A DNA stretch of 64,000 nucleotides, from positions 124,001 through 188,000 of the forward strand of contig JAFSMO010000055.1 in the NCBI GenBank assembly GCA_017447865.1, read 5' to 3'. The translations under genes were made by a program, and so were the position numbers. Origin of the DNA: Thermoguttaceae bacterium. GTDB taxonomy: Bacteria; Planctomycetota; Planctomycetia; Pirellulales; Thermoguttaceae. The stretch's first letter is position 1. The number at the start of each line of letters is the position of its first letter. Below are positions 26,725-35,946 of this stretch, piece after piece. The notes beneath the pieces are model-generated. The model had not been told where the DNA came from and ran no database searches. It was given only the letters and a program-made list of their open reading frames with translations.

Positions 26725-28263
26725 TCAGGCTTCGATCTCACCGCGGCTGCGGCGGGCGAGGTAGTCCTTCGTCACTCGCCAGACGACGGGCGAAAGCAGG
26801 ATGAGCGCCACGAGGTTCGGGAACGCCATCAGCCCGTTGAACGTGTCGGCGACTCCCCAGACTACCGAGACGGTCAGGTACGGGCCGATCGCCACAAAGA
26901 GAACGTAGAGAAAACGGTAAATTTTGACGAGCCACTGCCGATGCGGGCCGACGAGGTACTCGAGGCACTTCTCGGAGTAGTAGTCCCAGCCCAGTATCGT
27001 CGTGAAGGCGAAGAACGTCAGCGCGACCATCAGGAAGAACGACGCGATCGTCGCGGAATGCGGCCCGAGGAACGCCAGCCCACGGCTGAACGCCTCGATC
27101 GTGATGTCCACGCCCTTCAGACCGAGCGACGGCTCCCACGTCCCCGTGACGACGATCACCAGGCCCGTCATGGAGCAGACGATGATCGTGTCGATGAACG
27201 TCCCGGTCATGCAGACGAGCCCCTGGCGCGCCGGCTCGTTCGTCTTCGCCGCCGCGGCCGCGATCGGGGCGGAACCGAGCCCCGCCTCGTTCGAGAAGAT
27301 CCCACGGGCGATCCCTTTCTGCATCGCGATGAAAATCGTGCCTACCATGCCGCCCGTGAACGCCGCCGGATTGAATGCCGCAAGGACGATCAGCTTGATC
27401 GCGTCCACGACCGCGGAGAGGTTGCAGAGAAGAATGAAGGCGCAGAACAGGACGTAGAACACCGCCATGAACGGGATGATCACCATCGAGACGCTCGCGA
27501 TGCGTTTCAGCCCGCCGATGACGACCAGAGCGGTGCAAATCGTGACCAGCGCGCCGGCGATCATGACGGGGAGCGAGTAGGTCGTGCCGAAAAGCTGGAC
27601 GCCCGTCGCCAGGTCGCTCGGGTTGAAGTTCGGGTCGAAGAAGCGCTGCGTGGCCGAGGTGATGCCGTGGACCTGCGTGATCGTGCCGATGCCGAGGATG
27701 CCGGCGGTCACTCCGAAGAACGCGAACAGGACGGCAAGCCACTTCCAGTTCTGGATGCCGAACACGCCCTTCAGGCCCTTTTCGATGTAGTAGAACGGCC
27801 CGCCCAGGACCCGGCCGTCGGGCGTAAATTCGCGGTACTTGACGGCGAGCAGGCCTTCGGCGTATTTCGTCGCCATGCCGAAGAACGCGGCGACCTCCAT
27901 CCAAAACAGAGCGCCCGGGCCGCCGGTGCCGATGGCGGTCGCAACGCCGACGATGTTCCCGGTGCCGATCGTCGCTGAAAGAGCGGTACAGAGGGCGCCG
28001 AACGCGGAGACATCACCCTTCGTTCCCTCCTCGGTGTGGAACATGTAGCGGAAGGCGTTCCTCAGGTTCCAAAGGTGGAGGAACCGCAGCATGCACGTCA
28101 GGAGGATTCCCGTAAAGAGGATCGTGATGATGAGCGGCAAACCCCAGACCAGATTGTCCGCCTTATCGACCAGTTCCGTCAGCCGGACGAGCCAGTCACT
28201 CGAGGTCTCGACGGTCTTCGCGGCGGCGATGGGAAGCGCTGTTGCAATCACGTTATTGGTCAT
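26725..28263 (-). CDS. Alanine/glycine:cation symporter (AGCS family)
   Basis: A 512-residue inner-membrane protein with about ten to eleven hydrophobic helices. It matches the AGCS (sodium:alanine symporter) family, which imports alanine or glycine with Na+ or H+. The family signature is clear in ATAIGTGGPGALFWMEVAAFFGMATKYAEG (about 106-135). Further typical motifs are TGNIVGVA, GIARGIFSNEAGLGSAPIAAAAAKT and SFFLMVALTFFAFTTILGW. The length is normal. The ATG at 28263 is preferred over a GTG at 28272 because AGGTGG sits about 8 bases before the ATG and would overlap the GTG. The gene is flanked on both sides by PEP-CTERM genes, and a triple-hairpin element lies in its upstream region. The exact substrate cannot be read from sequence. 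Confidence 0.93.
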   Translation of the reverse strand: MTNNVIATALPIAAAKTVETSSDWLVRLTELVDKADNLVWGLPLIITILFTGILLTCMLRFLHLWNLRNAFRYMFHTEEGTKGDVSAFGALCTALSATIGTGNIVGVATAIGTGGPGALFWMEVAAFFGMATKYAEGLLAVKYREFTPDGRVLGGPFYYIEKGLKGVFGIQNWKWLAVLFAFFGVTAGILGIGTITQVHGITSATQRFFDPNFNPSDLATGVQLFGTTYSLPVMIAGALVTICTALVVIGGLKRIASVSMVIIPFMAVFYVLFCAFILLCNLSAVVDAIKLIVLAAFNPAAFTGGMVGTIFIAMQKGIARGIFSNEAGLGSAPIAAAAAKTNEPARQGLVCMTGTFIDTIIVCSMTGLVIVVTGTWEPSLGLKGVDITIEAFSRGLAFLGPHSATIASFFLMVALTFFAFTTILGWDYYSEKCLEYLVGPHRQWLVKIYRFLYVLFVAIGPYLTVSVVWGVADTFNGLMAFPNLVALILLSPVVWRVTKDYLARRSRGEIEA

Positions 28264-28330
28264 CGGGTCCACCTTTTCTTCTGAATTGAGGATTTATATA
28301 CGAAAAGACGACGCCAGAAGCGCCGTTCTT

Positions 28331-28523
28331 TGGAGTGCGGCAATACAGAAGCCGAAGGCTTCCTTTGCCGCTTTCACTTAGCGATCAGAAAACATCGCGG
28401 CGAAAAATGATTTTTCTCGTGGAAAACGTCCAGCGCGCTTCAGCGGCAAAGGCCTCTGCGAGGCCGTATTTCCGCAAGGGAAAGCGATGAATGTCGCTGG
28501 CGCGACTGTATCATCGCACTCCA
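28331..28523 (+). repeat. Triple-hairpin palindromic element, copy A
   Basis: A 193-bp element bounded by inverted ends (TGGAGTGCGGCAATACAG on the left, CTGTATCATCGCACTCCA on the right). It has three stem-loops with similar architecture: GAAGCC-GAA-GGCTTC, GGCCTC-TGC-GAGGCC and GTCGC/GCGAC, the first two closed by GCGG...CCGC-type outer stems. It starts 3 bases beyond the stop of the PEP-CTERM gene 28527-31040 (minus). Same orientation as copy C. Confidence 0.9.
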
Positions 28524-28526
28524 AAT

Positions 28527-31040
28527 TCACTTCTTCCGCCAGTACATCAGGCCGAAAGCGCCGAGCAGGAGCAGCGCCCACGTGGACGGCTCCGGAAGTT
28601 GATCGTATCGATCGCCGAAAACCAGCAGCGTATCGTTATTCCGAAGGAGCAGCGTCCATTCATTATCCGCCCCCTGGATCATCATTTTGGCAAAATTAAA
28701 AGTATTATCCGCTCCACTGGCCACCAGGTATTTATCGAGCGGGATCGTGTCGCCAAGGTTATACTCGTTTTCCGTATCGATAAGCAGGGACGTGCCGGAG
28801 AAATTCAGGCCCGCGGCGGTGATTTTGTCCAGATTGTCGTCCGTCAGACGCAGCTCGCCGCCCGTTTGGGTATAGGTCCCGCCAACGGTCAGCGGGGCGT
28901 CCACCTGGACCGTTCCGCCTTCGACCGTCAGGTCTTTGGAGACCGAGGGATTGGTCGAGCCGTTCTTCTGGAAGATCAGTTTTCCACCCTTCATGATGAA
29001 GTAGCCGGAGGGGTCGTTGAGCGCCGTGACCGCCAGCGTACCGCCGGAAAGCTCCATCAGGTCCGTTTTGCCTTCCACAAGGTGCTGTTCGCCCGCGGCA
29101 ATGTTGAGCGTTTTCACGTTAAACGTCCCGCCGGTCTGGGAGACGAATGCTTTGCCGAAACGTTCGTTGGACGAGTTGTACTGCCCAACCGTCGCGGTGG
29201 TGACGTTCAGCGTACCGCCCTCCATGTTGACGAGCCCGGTCGGGGTAATCGACGTGCTGCTGCCAACGACCAGATTATTGATCGTCGCGGTCCCGCCGTT
29301 CTGGTTGTAGGTCCCCGTTGCGTTATACTGACCGACCGTGAAGGAACTGTTCGCTTTGAGCGTGCCAGAATTGAGCGTGAAGACTCCATCTTCGCCGTCG
29401 TTGCCGATGAATGCCTGGGCCGTAAGGGTCATGCTTCCGCCGTTGATCGTGGTCGCGCTTCCGCTTCCGTAGTTTCCGACCGAAAGCTGACGCAGATTGA
29501 CCGTCCCGCCTTCCGCAACATTGAGCGTGCTGCCGTAGAGCCGGAAGTCATTGGAGTTGCTGGTCGCGGATGTGAAATCGATCTTCCCGCCGCTTTCCAC
29601 GTTGATCGTCTGGTTCTGGAGGCGCACTTGAGTGTTGTAATTCACCATCAGCGTCCCGCCGTCCTCAATGGTGACGGTTCCACCTCTTCCCAAGGGAGTC
29701 TGATTTGCCGTCGAGCCGTTGATCTGGAGCGTGCCCTCGGAGATCGTCACCCCTTTGGTGAACTCGTTCGCGCCGGTCATCGTCAGCGTTCCGGGCCCGG
29801 TCTTGTGGATGCCGCCGGTGCCGCTGGTATAAATTAATTTATCTGTCAGCTGAAGCGTCGTATTCGCGTCCGTTTCAATCTCGAAGTAGTCGTCCACGCG
29901 CATCCGGAATTGGGAAGAAATCGTTGAAACGGTGGGATTTTCGGCCGTCGCGCCTTCCAGGGCGTGAGACCAGAACTTGACGTTCTCCTGCAAAATGTCA
30001 AGGTAACCGCCGCCGGACGAAGAGATCGTCGCACCGTACATGTTGAACGTGGTATTTCGGAGCGATTCGTTCCCGGCAGCATTGTCCAGCGTGCCGTAGA
30101 TGTTAAAGGTGTTCGCGGTGCCATTGTTATAGCCGAGCGAGTCGTGAATGCCGCAGAGCAGAGTCGCCCCCGCGTTGACGGTGACCTCGCCTTTGAAAAA
30201 TTTGCTGTTTCCGGGACTGACCGATATCTTGAGCGTCCCCTCTCTGACCGTCGTGGTGCCGGGATAGTTAGGGAGTTTGGTAAACTCGACCGTCCCCGCC
30301 CCGGTCTTGAGGAAGTCAGGGGTGCCGCCACCCGTCATGACGTCGGTCAGTTTCAGCACGGAATTCGCGTCGGCCGCAAATTCGACCGCGCCGGTCACGC
30401 GGAAATTGATTTTGCCCGAAATCGTCGAAACGGTGGGAGCCTCGGCCGAGGCGCCTTCCAGAGCGCGGCCCCAGAACTTGACGGTATCCGCCAGAACGTC
30501 GAGCGTCCCGCCGCTGGTGCAGGAGATCGTTCCGCCGTACATGTTGAAGACGGTATTCCGGAGCGATTCGTTCTGGACCGCATTGTCCAGCGTGCCGTAA
30601 ATGTTAAACGTGTTCGCGGGATTGGCGTTATAGCCGAGCGTGTCGTGCTTGTTGCAGACCATGCTCGCGCCGGCGGCGATGGTGATCGTGCCGTTGAAGA
30701 GTTTGCCGCCCCCGGCAGCGCCGTCCAGACGGATCGTTCCGCCGTTGATCACCGTGTCCCCGGTATAAGTCGTCGCAACAGAATACACCAGCGTCCCCGC
30801 GCCGGTTTTGGTGATGGTCCCCGAGCCGGAGATGCCGGCGACCGAGGATACATTTTCCGTATCGTTAATAACAAACGTCACGTTTCCGACGCCGTCGGGA
30901 CCGATCACGATGGCCCCGGTCGGGATCGGATTGTCCGGGTCCGTGTCGGAATAGGTCACGTCGGCAAAGGCGTGGGAACTCGCAAAAATAATCGCCAGAA
31001 GCGCCAAAAAAGCTGCGTTCTTGATGACGGTGAATTTCAT
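28527..31040 (-). CDS. PEP-CTERM protein with autotransporter-associated beta-strand repeats
   Basis: An 837-residue exported protein: signal peptide (residues 1-26, ending AFA), a long beta-helix-like passenger and a C-terminal PEP-CTERM sorting anchor (PEPSTWALLLLGAFG, then YWRKK). Autotransporter-associated beta-strand repeats are visible (TKTGAGTLVYSVATTYTGDTVINGGTIRL, KTGPGTLTMTGANEFTKGVTISEGTLQI). A unit of about 155 residues is duplicated in the first half (ANTFNIYGTLDNA-NESLRNT-FNMYG appears twice). No enzymatic motif is seen. It is probably an extracellular matrix or surface-fibre component exported through an exosortase system encoded elsewhere. GAGGG lies about 9 bases before the ATG. 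The promoter block matches that of the paralogue at 58778-61441. Confidence 0.85.
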   Translation of the reverse strand: MKFTVIKNAAFLALLAIIFASSHAFADVTYSDTDPDNPIPTGAIVIGPDGVGNVTFVINDTENVSSVAGISGSGTITKTGAGTLVYSVATTYTGDTVINGGTIRLDGAAGGGKLFNGTITIAAGASMVCNKHDTLGYNANPANTFNIYGTLDNAVQNESLRNTVFNMYGGTISCTSGGTLDVLADTVKFWGRALEGASAEAPTVSTISGKINFRVTGAVEFAADANSVLKLTDVMTGGGTPDFLKTGAGTVEFTKLPNYPGTTTVREGTLKISVSPGNSKFFKGEVTVNAGATLLCGIHDSLGYNNGTANTFNIYGTLDNAAGNESLRNTTFNMYGATISSSGGGYLDILQENVKFWSHALEGATAENPTVSTISSQFRMRVDDYFEIETDANTTLQLTDKLIYTSGTGGIHKTGPGTLTMTGANEFTKGVTISEGTLQINGSTANQTPLGRGGTVTIEDGGTLMVNYNTQVRLQNQTINVESGGKIDFTSATSNSNDFRLYGSTLNVAEGGTVNLRQLSVGNYGSGSATTINGGSMTLTAQAFIGNDGEDGVFTLNSGTLKANSSFTVGQYNATGTYNQNGGTATINNLVVGSSTSITPTGLVNMEGGTLNVTTATVGQYNSSNERFGKAFVSQTGGTFNVKTLNIAAGEQHLVEGKTDLMELSGGTLAVTALNDPSGYFIMKGGKLIFQKNGSTNPSVSKDLTVEGGTVQVDAPLTVGGTYTQTGGELRLTDDNLDKITAAGLNFSGTSLLIDTENEYNLGDTIPLDKYLVASGADNTFNFAKMMIQGADNEWTLLLRNNDTLLVFGDRYDQLPEPSTWALLLLGAFGLMYWRKK

Positions 31041-31096
31041 TTTGTGCCCTCACATTGGGGAACGGGTAAGGTTCAAAGTATCAGTACGTAAATATT

Positions 31097-31125
31097 ATTA
31101 TACGCCGATTTGCAGAAATTGTCGG
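31097..31125 (-). promoter_or_regulatory. Promoter of PEP-CTERM gene 28527-31040
   Basis: Read on the minus strand: CCGACA (31125-31120), a 17-base spacer and TATAAT (31102-31097), followed by an AATATTTACGTACTGA box. The block is nearly identical to 61497-61525 upstream of another PEP-CTERM gene. Confidence 0.7.
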
Positions 31126-31172
31126 TCTGAGAGGGAAAAAAGAGAAAAAAAGTGAAAATTTTCAGAAATTTT

Positions 31173-31364
31173 TGGAGTGCGGTGATACAGTCGCGCAAGC
31201 GACATTTACCGCTTTCCCTTGCGGCAATACGGCCTCGAAGAGGCCTTTGCCGCTGAACTGGGCTGGGCGTTCCCCACGTGAAAACCTTTTTTCGTCGCCA
31301 TGTTTTCAGGTCGCTAAGTGAAAGCGGCAAAGGAAGCCTTCGGCTTCTGTATTGCCGCACTCCA
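31173..31364 (-). repeat. Triple-hairpin palindromic element, copy B (inverted)
   Basis: A 192-bp copy whose interior is reverse-complemented relative to copies A and C: the GTCGC/GCGAC hairpin comes first and the GAAGCC/GGCTTC hairpin last. The CA/TG asymmetry within the terminal repeats is swapped as well. It begins 2 bases beyond the stop of the PEP-CTERM gene 31367-35557 (minus). Confidence 0.9.
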
Positions 31365-31366
31365 TA

Positions 31367-34300
31367 TCACTTCTTCCGCCAGTACATCAGCCCGAACGCG
31401 CCAAGCAGAAGCAGCGCCCACGTCGCCGGTTCCGGAACGGCATTGTTGTCAAATGCCGCAAAGACCGTGTTGCCCTCGACGGTCAAATTCCAGAAATAAT
31501 CGCTCGTGGACGTCAGCAGAGAGTTCCAGAATTCATTCTGGTAATCGGACCCGAAAGCGCCCGACGTGTTCTGGATGACCGGATACTTCGCGCCGGGCTG
31601 GGCCGACGCCATATCCAGGTCGATGATGCCTGACTCAACGTCGAAGGAGGCAGCCTTCAGGAGGTCCATCCCGCTCAGCGGGTCCTGCTCGAGGAGGAGA
31701 ATACCGCCCTCTTCAAGCGTGAACTTGCCGCCGACCTCGGCCGTGCCGACCGAGTTGCCCGGGGAGAAGACCGCGCCAGAGCCGACCGTCAGGTCACCCG
31801 TGGTTTTGCCCTGAACATCCAGCCGGCCTTCGGTAGCAGTCACATTAGCGTTGATCGGCTGAGCGTTATCGGTGTTCAGCTGCGTCGTCCCCTCGCCGGT
31901 TTTCGTGACCGACGTGGCATTGATCGTGCCGGAGTACTTCGATTTCGCGTCGTTGTTCAGCGTCAGGTTCGTCGCGTTGATCGTCCCGTTTTCGCCGGAG
32001 AGATTGTTGAGCGTGGTGTTTTCCTGACTGAGCGTGACCGTTGCGCCTGTGACTTTGAAACCGGTATTGGCGGCCATTTCGATCGCGCCAATGGTTGCGT
32101 CTGCGGCGACTTCAAAGGTTCCGTTCTGGACCGAGGTCAAGCCCGTGTACGTGGGCGCAGCCGCCAGAGTGAACGTCCCGTCGCCGTTGACGATCAGACC
32201 GCCGTCGCCGGAAAGGACGCCGCTCCAGGTGATCGACGTATCGGCCGCCGGGGCGAAGGTCGCCGTTCCCGTCAGCGTGGCGTTCGTGGAGCCGGTCCAG
32301 CTTCCAAGCGTGGCATCCGAGGCGATCGTTCCACCGGAGAGGGCGACCGTCCCTTCGCCGGAAATGCCGCCGGCGCCCACGGTGACCGTACCAGCCGCGA
32401 CGCTCAGCGTTGAGCCGGCCACGGTCGTGATGCTGCCCGCCGTCATGACCGGATTCGTTCCGGAAAGATAGTAACCGGAATTCGCGTGCCGGATATTAAG
32501 AACCTTATAGGTCGCGGTTCCGCCGGTCTGCTGGACGTTGGCAGTACCTTCCTCTCCGCTGCTATCGTGCCCAATATGGAAACCGTCTGGCGAGTCAATC
32601 TGCAGGGTCCCGCCCTGAATCTCCAGCAAGGAGCCGGTTGTATTTTTGTCCCAGCCCAATCCGGAGTTACCGCTGCGGGCGACGACGGTCGCGTTATCCT
32701 TGATCAAAATGTGGGTTTTGCCCACCATCGCCATCCAGAACTCGCCGGTGCTGAAATAGCTGTTGCCCTGGAAGGTCATTTCCAGGTTGTATGGATTGTC
32801 GCCAAGTAACGCGGGGACGTTGCCGCCGTCGTTGGAGCCTCCCCAGGTGTTGCCGCTGATGTACGCGTAGGCGTTGTCCGACATGGTGAACGACGCGTAA
32901 GCCGCCCCGCTGTGGTTTTGATCGTTATTGCCCTGGAACGCGATGAAGTTCCCGCTGTCTTCAAGCTTGGAATTCCCGGACATCGTCACGATCGATTCCA
33001 CGTTGTCGCCGTTGCTGTAGTTGTACGCGAGATTGAAAGTCGAAACCCACAGATGAGAATTGTCTGACATGGTCAGCGTGCTCAACCCGTGCTGGCTCAG
33101 GCGCAGGTCCTTGGCTTGGAGGTAGCTGTCGTTGGTCATGATAATATCGCCTTTGCAGCCTTTTTTGTCCGTGACGTACAGCTGACCGCCCTGGATGATG
33201 CACTCTCCGCCGGACAGATTAACTGTCGCGTCTGCATGGAAAGAGAAATAGGCTGTTCCAGTAACGTTAACCGTTCCGCCAGTTTGGTTAAAAACAGCGT
33301 GGTTTTCGTTATCGCCCAAGTTGAAATTGCCGCTGCTGGAATTGAACGTACCTTCATTAACCAGCAAGCTGCCATTGATGGAAGCGCTATTATAGGTCGT
33401 GGTTCCTCCATTGATTGAAATAACCGCCCCGGAGGGAAGCGATCCGCTCAACGTATTGGTTCCGCCCAAAATAGCCGTCTTGCCGGTAATGCCGCTGATG
33501 GTGTTGGTTCCGTCGAGGACGTAACCGGTTGGATTGGAAGCGTCGCCTTCCCAGTTGGCTGCATTGCTCATAGACGTGTCGTCTTCTGCCGCGCCGGTCC
33601 AAATCTTGACGCCGGTCGGCGTGGTGTCGCCGTAACTGGCGACGACCGCTTTGGACTCGCCCATCGTGATGACGGACTTCTGCCACCCTTCCGGAACGAC
33701 CGTTTTGCCGGAAACCGCGCTGGCGGTTGCGTCGTCGGCAAAGTATCCGACGATCATCTGGTCGCCGGAATTATACGTAACGCCGGCCGGAACGGTGATG
33801 TTGACCGCTCCGCTGGTCGCGTTGAACGTTCCCGCCGTCGAGGTGATCAGACCGTAAGGGGTCAGCGTGATCGCGCCGCCGGCAAGATTCACCGTCCCCT
33901 CGTTGTTCAGCGACGTGACGTTCACCGTGCCGCCGTTGACGTTGAGGAACGTATTTGCTGCGAGATTAATCGTTTCAGCCTCGAAAATGGCCGACCCGTT
34001 GACGGTGGTGGCGGATTTTGCGGTAGCGTTCGTGGTAAAGGTTTTCGTCGCGAACTTGCTGTTTCCGTTGAGCGTGATTTCCGCAGCGTAGTCTTTTCCT
34101 TCAAGCAGTTCGGTAGCCACTCCCAAGCCAACTTTCACTTCGTTAGCAATGGCAACGGTTGAGTTGTCGTTGAGCGTTAAAGAACCATACGCCGCGCCGC
34201 CATTCGTATTTCTCCCGAAGAAATTCATGTTATCCGCCGTAATATTGGCGGAATCGTTCAAGATGTTCACGTTGACAACGTTGTCGCCTGGATCGTAGTT

Positions 34301-35557
34301 ATACGCCACATTCACTTTGTTTGCCTGGATTTTGGAATTGCCCGACATGGTCAGATTAACGTCACCGTGCTGGCTCAGACGCAGGTCGTTGCACTGAAGG
34401 TAGCCGTTTTCGGTCATGTTAATGACGGCTTTGCAACCCCTCTGGTCGGTAACATACAGCTCCGAGTTGTTGCAGATAAACTGTCCGCCGGAAAGATTGA
34501 CGGTCGCGTCGGAGTGGAACGAGAAGAACGTCGTGCTTGACGTGGTGACCTTTCCGCCGGTTTGGGTGAAGACCGCCCCGCCTGCCTCGCCGTTGTTGGA
34601 ATCGCCGATCTTGACCTGACGGTTGAGATTGACGACGGCGTTGTCAGCAACCGTCAAGGCGCCGTTTCTGTCCATCAAGAAGTCATTGGCAACCGTGAGA
34701 GTAGCGTTTCCATTTACGCTCATCTCCGCTTTTTCGTCCAGCCTCAAGGTGTTGCTAACCGTAAATTTGGAATTGTCATTAAGATTGAACTTGGGCGTCA
34801 AGTAACTGATGTTCACCGTATTCGCCGTCATGGTGGAATTATCGAACATGTTTACCGTCGTGTCTGTACCCCAAATATTAAAGTTGCTCGAGTTGACAGT
34901 AAGCGTTCCATTGTTCCTCAGTTCCAAAACGGAACCATAAGACGAGGACGGCAATGAAGTGTCCCAGCCCAAACCGGAGTTGCCGCCCCGGGCGATGACC
35001 TTGGCGTTGTCCGAGATCTTGATGTACGTTTTGGCGCTCATCGCCACCCACCACTCGTTGGACGAGAACGTACTGTTGCCTTCAAAAAGCTGGATGAGGT
35101 TATATTCACCCGGGCCGAGAGAATATTCCTTGTTATAGTCGTTCGTTCCGCCCCAGAAGTTGCCGCCAACGTAAACATTGGCGTTATCCGTCAACCGGAA
35201 TTTTACGGTGCCAGACTGGCCGCTGGCGAGATTCGCCAACGGGATGAACGCGTTATTCATCGTTATATCTGCATCCTGACCGAATGTCAGATCGATATTC
35301 TGTCCATCGGCGCCGGGTATGAAATCGTTCGTAACGGTAAGCGTTTTGCCGATAATAAAGCCGGGATTGTCCGCCGAGGTAGGCGCGCCGTTGGTCCAGT
35401 AGCCTTCAGGCATCAGGTTAGAAACGGATGTCGGGGCCGAGTCGCTCCAATAAGTGGCCGCCTGAACCGGACGATTCAGGGCAAAAACAAAAACCGACGC
35501 CACAGCGAGCGCTGCCGAAACACGGGAAAAGGATTTGACGAGTGCAAAACAATCCAT
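31367..35557 (-). CDS. Large PEP-CTERM protein with autotransporter-associated beta-strand repeats
   Basis: A 1396-residue exported protein, the longest in the window. It has a signal peptide (about residues 1-33, ending VQA), a repetitive beta-helix-like passenger and a PEP-CTERM anchor (PEPATWALLLLGAFG, YWRKK). The passenger shows internal duplication: segments such as ELYVTDQRGCKAVINMTE...DLRLSQHG in the first half recur as QLYVTDKKGCKGDIIMTN...DLRLSQHG in the second, and the NSGLGWD segment also occurs twice. Near the C-terminus is the FSPGNSVGTAEVGGKFTLEEGG module found in other PEP-CTERM proteins here. The ATG at 35557 is preferred to a further upstream start because AAGGAG lies 8 bases away and the signal peptide then begins properly. 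It is probably a surface or matrix structural protein. Confidence 0.84.
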   Translation of the reverse strand: MDCFALVKSFSRVSAALAVASVFVFALNRPVQAATYWSDSAPTSVSNLMPEGYWTNGAPTSADNPGFIIGKTLTVTNDFIPGADGQNIDLTFGQDADITMNNAFIPLANLASGQSGTVKFRLTDNANVYVGGNFWGGTNDYNKEYSLGPGEYNLIQLFEGNSTFSSNEWWVAMSAKTYIKISDNAKVIARGGNSGLGWDTSLPSSSYGSVLELRNNGTLTVNSSNFNIWGTDTTVNMFDNSTMTANTVNISYLTPKFNLNDNSKFTVSNTLRLDEKAEMSVNGNATLTVANDFLMDRNGALTVADNAVVNLNRQVKIGDSNNGEAGGAVFTQTGGKVTTSSTTFFSFHSDATVNLSGGQFICNNSELYVTDQRGCKAVINMTENGYLQCNDLRLSQHGDVNLTMSGNSKIQANKVNVAYNYDPGDNVVNVNILNDSANITADNMNFFGRNTNGGAAYGSLTLNDNSTVAIANEVKVGLGVATELLEGKDYAAEITLNGNSKFATKTFTTNATAKSATTVNGSAIFEAETINLAANTFLNVNGGTVNVTSLNNEGTVNLAGGAITLTPYGLITSTAGTFNATSGAVNITVPAGVTYNSGDQMIVGYFADDATASAVSGKTVVPEGWQKSVITMGESKAVVASYGDTTPTGVKIWTGAAEDDTSMSNAANWEGDASNPTGYVLDGTNTISGITGKTAILGGTNTLSGSLPSGAVISINGGTTTYNSASINGSLLVNEGTFNSSSGNFNLGDNENHAVFNQTGGTVNVTGTAYFSFHADATVNLSGGECIIQGGQLYVTDKKGCKGDIIMTNDSYLQAKDLRLSQHGLSTLTMSDNSHLWVSTFNLAYNYSNGDNVESIVTMSGNSKLEDSGNFIAFQGNNDQNHSGAAYASFTMSDNAYAYISGNTWGGSNDGGNVPALLGDNPYNLEMTFQGNSYFSTGEFWMAMVGKTHILIKDNATVVARSGNSGLGWDKNTTGSLLEIQGGTLQIDSPDGFHIGHDSSGEEGTANVQQTGGTATYKVLNIRHANSGYYLSGTNPVMTAGSITTVAGSTLSVAAGTVTVGAGGISGEGTVALSGGTIASDATLGSWTGSTNATLTGTATFAPAADTSITWSGVLSGDGGLIVNGDGTFTLAAAPTYTGLTSVQNGTFEVAADATIGAIEMAANTGFKVTGATVTLSQENTTLNNLSGENGTINATNLTLNNDAKSKYSGTINATSVTKTGEGTTQLNTDNAQPINANVTATEGRLDVQGKTTGDLTVGSGAVFSPGNSVGTAEVGGKFTLEEGGILLLEQDPLSGMDLLKAASFDVESGIIDLDMASAQPGAKYPVIQNTSGAFGSDYQNEFWNSLLTSTSDYFWNLTVEGNTVFAAFDNNAVPEPATWALLLLGAFGLMYWRKK

Positions 35558-35738
35558 TGTTGAACTCCTTATAGGGCAAAAACGAAAAAACGTTCTTATA
35601 TACACGATTACTTTTACGTAATATTTTATACCAGATTCTTAAAACTTCAAGGAATTTGGCGAGATTTTTAAAAAAATTTTAAAATTTTTTCGTGTCGAAG
35701 AGAAAATAGGCAAAAGAGGGGCGCTGCAGAATTCATTC

Positions 35739-35932
35739 TCTAATCCTCCGCGGCTCCGCAGCTCCGCGTGAGATTTGAAAGAAGGCGACAAGAAAAACTC
35801 TTTGCGTCCTTTGCGTTCTTTGCGGCCAAAAGAAATCATCGTGGTGGTTTTATCTCACACGGAGATGCGGAGACGCGGAGTTTTATTTTGAGAAACTCCC
35901 TATTCCTCCGCGTGAGATCTGAAAGAGGCTCT
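35739..35932. repeat. Interspersed GCAAAGAACGC / CGCGGAG repeat cluster
   Basis: The 389-bp gap between the large PEP-CTERM gene and the GDPD-like gene holds no gene. It contains a 27-bp CTTTGCGTCCTTTGCG-type unit near 35800-35826 and CGGAG-rich arms (35854-35880, with shorter right-type arms near 35743-35772 and 35904-35915). The same units recur at 38435-38711. They look like a dispersed intergenic palindromic family. Confidence 0.8.
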
Positions 35933-35946
35933 GACTGCCTCATGGG

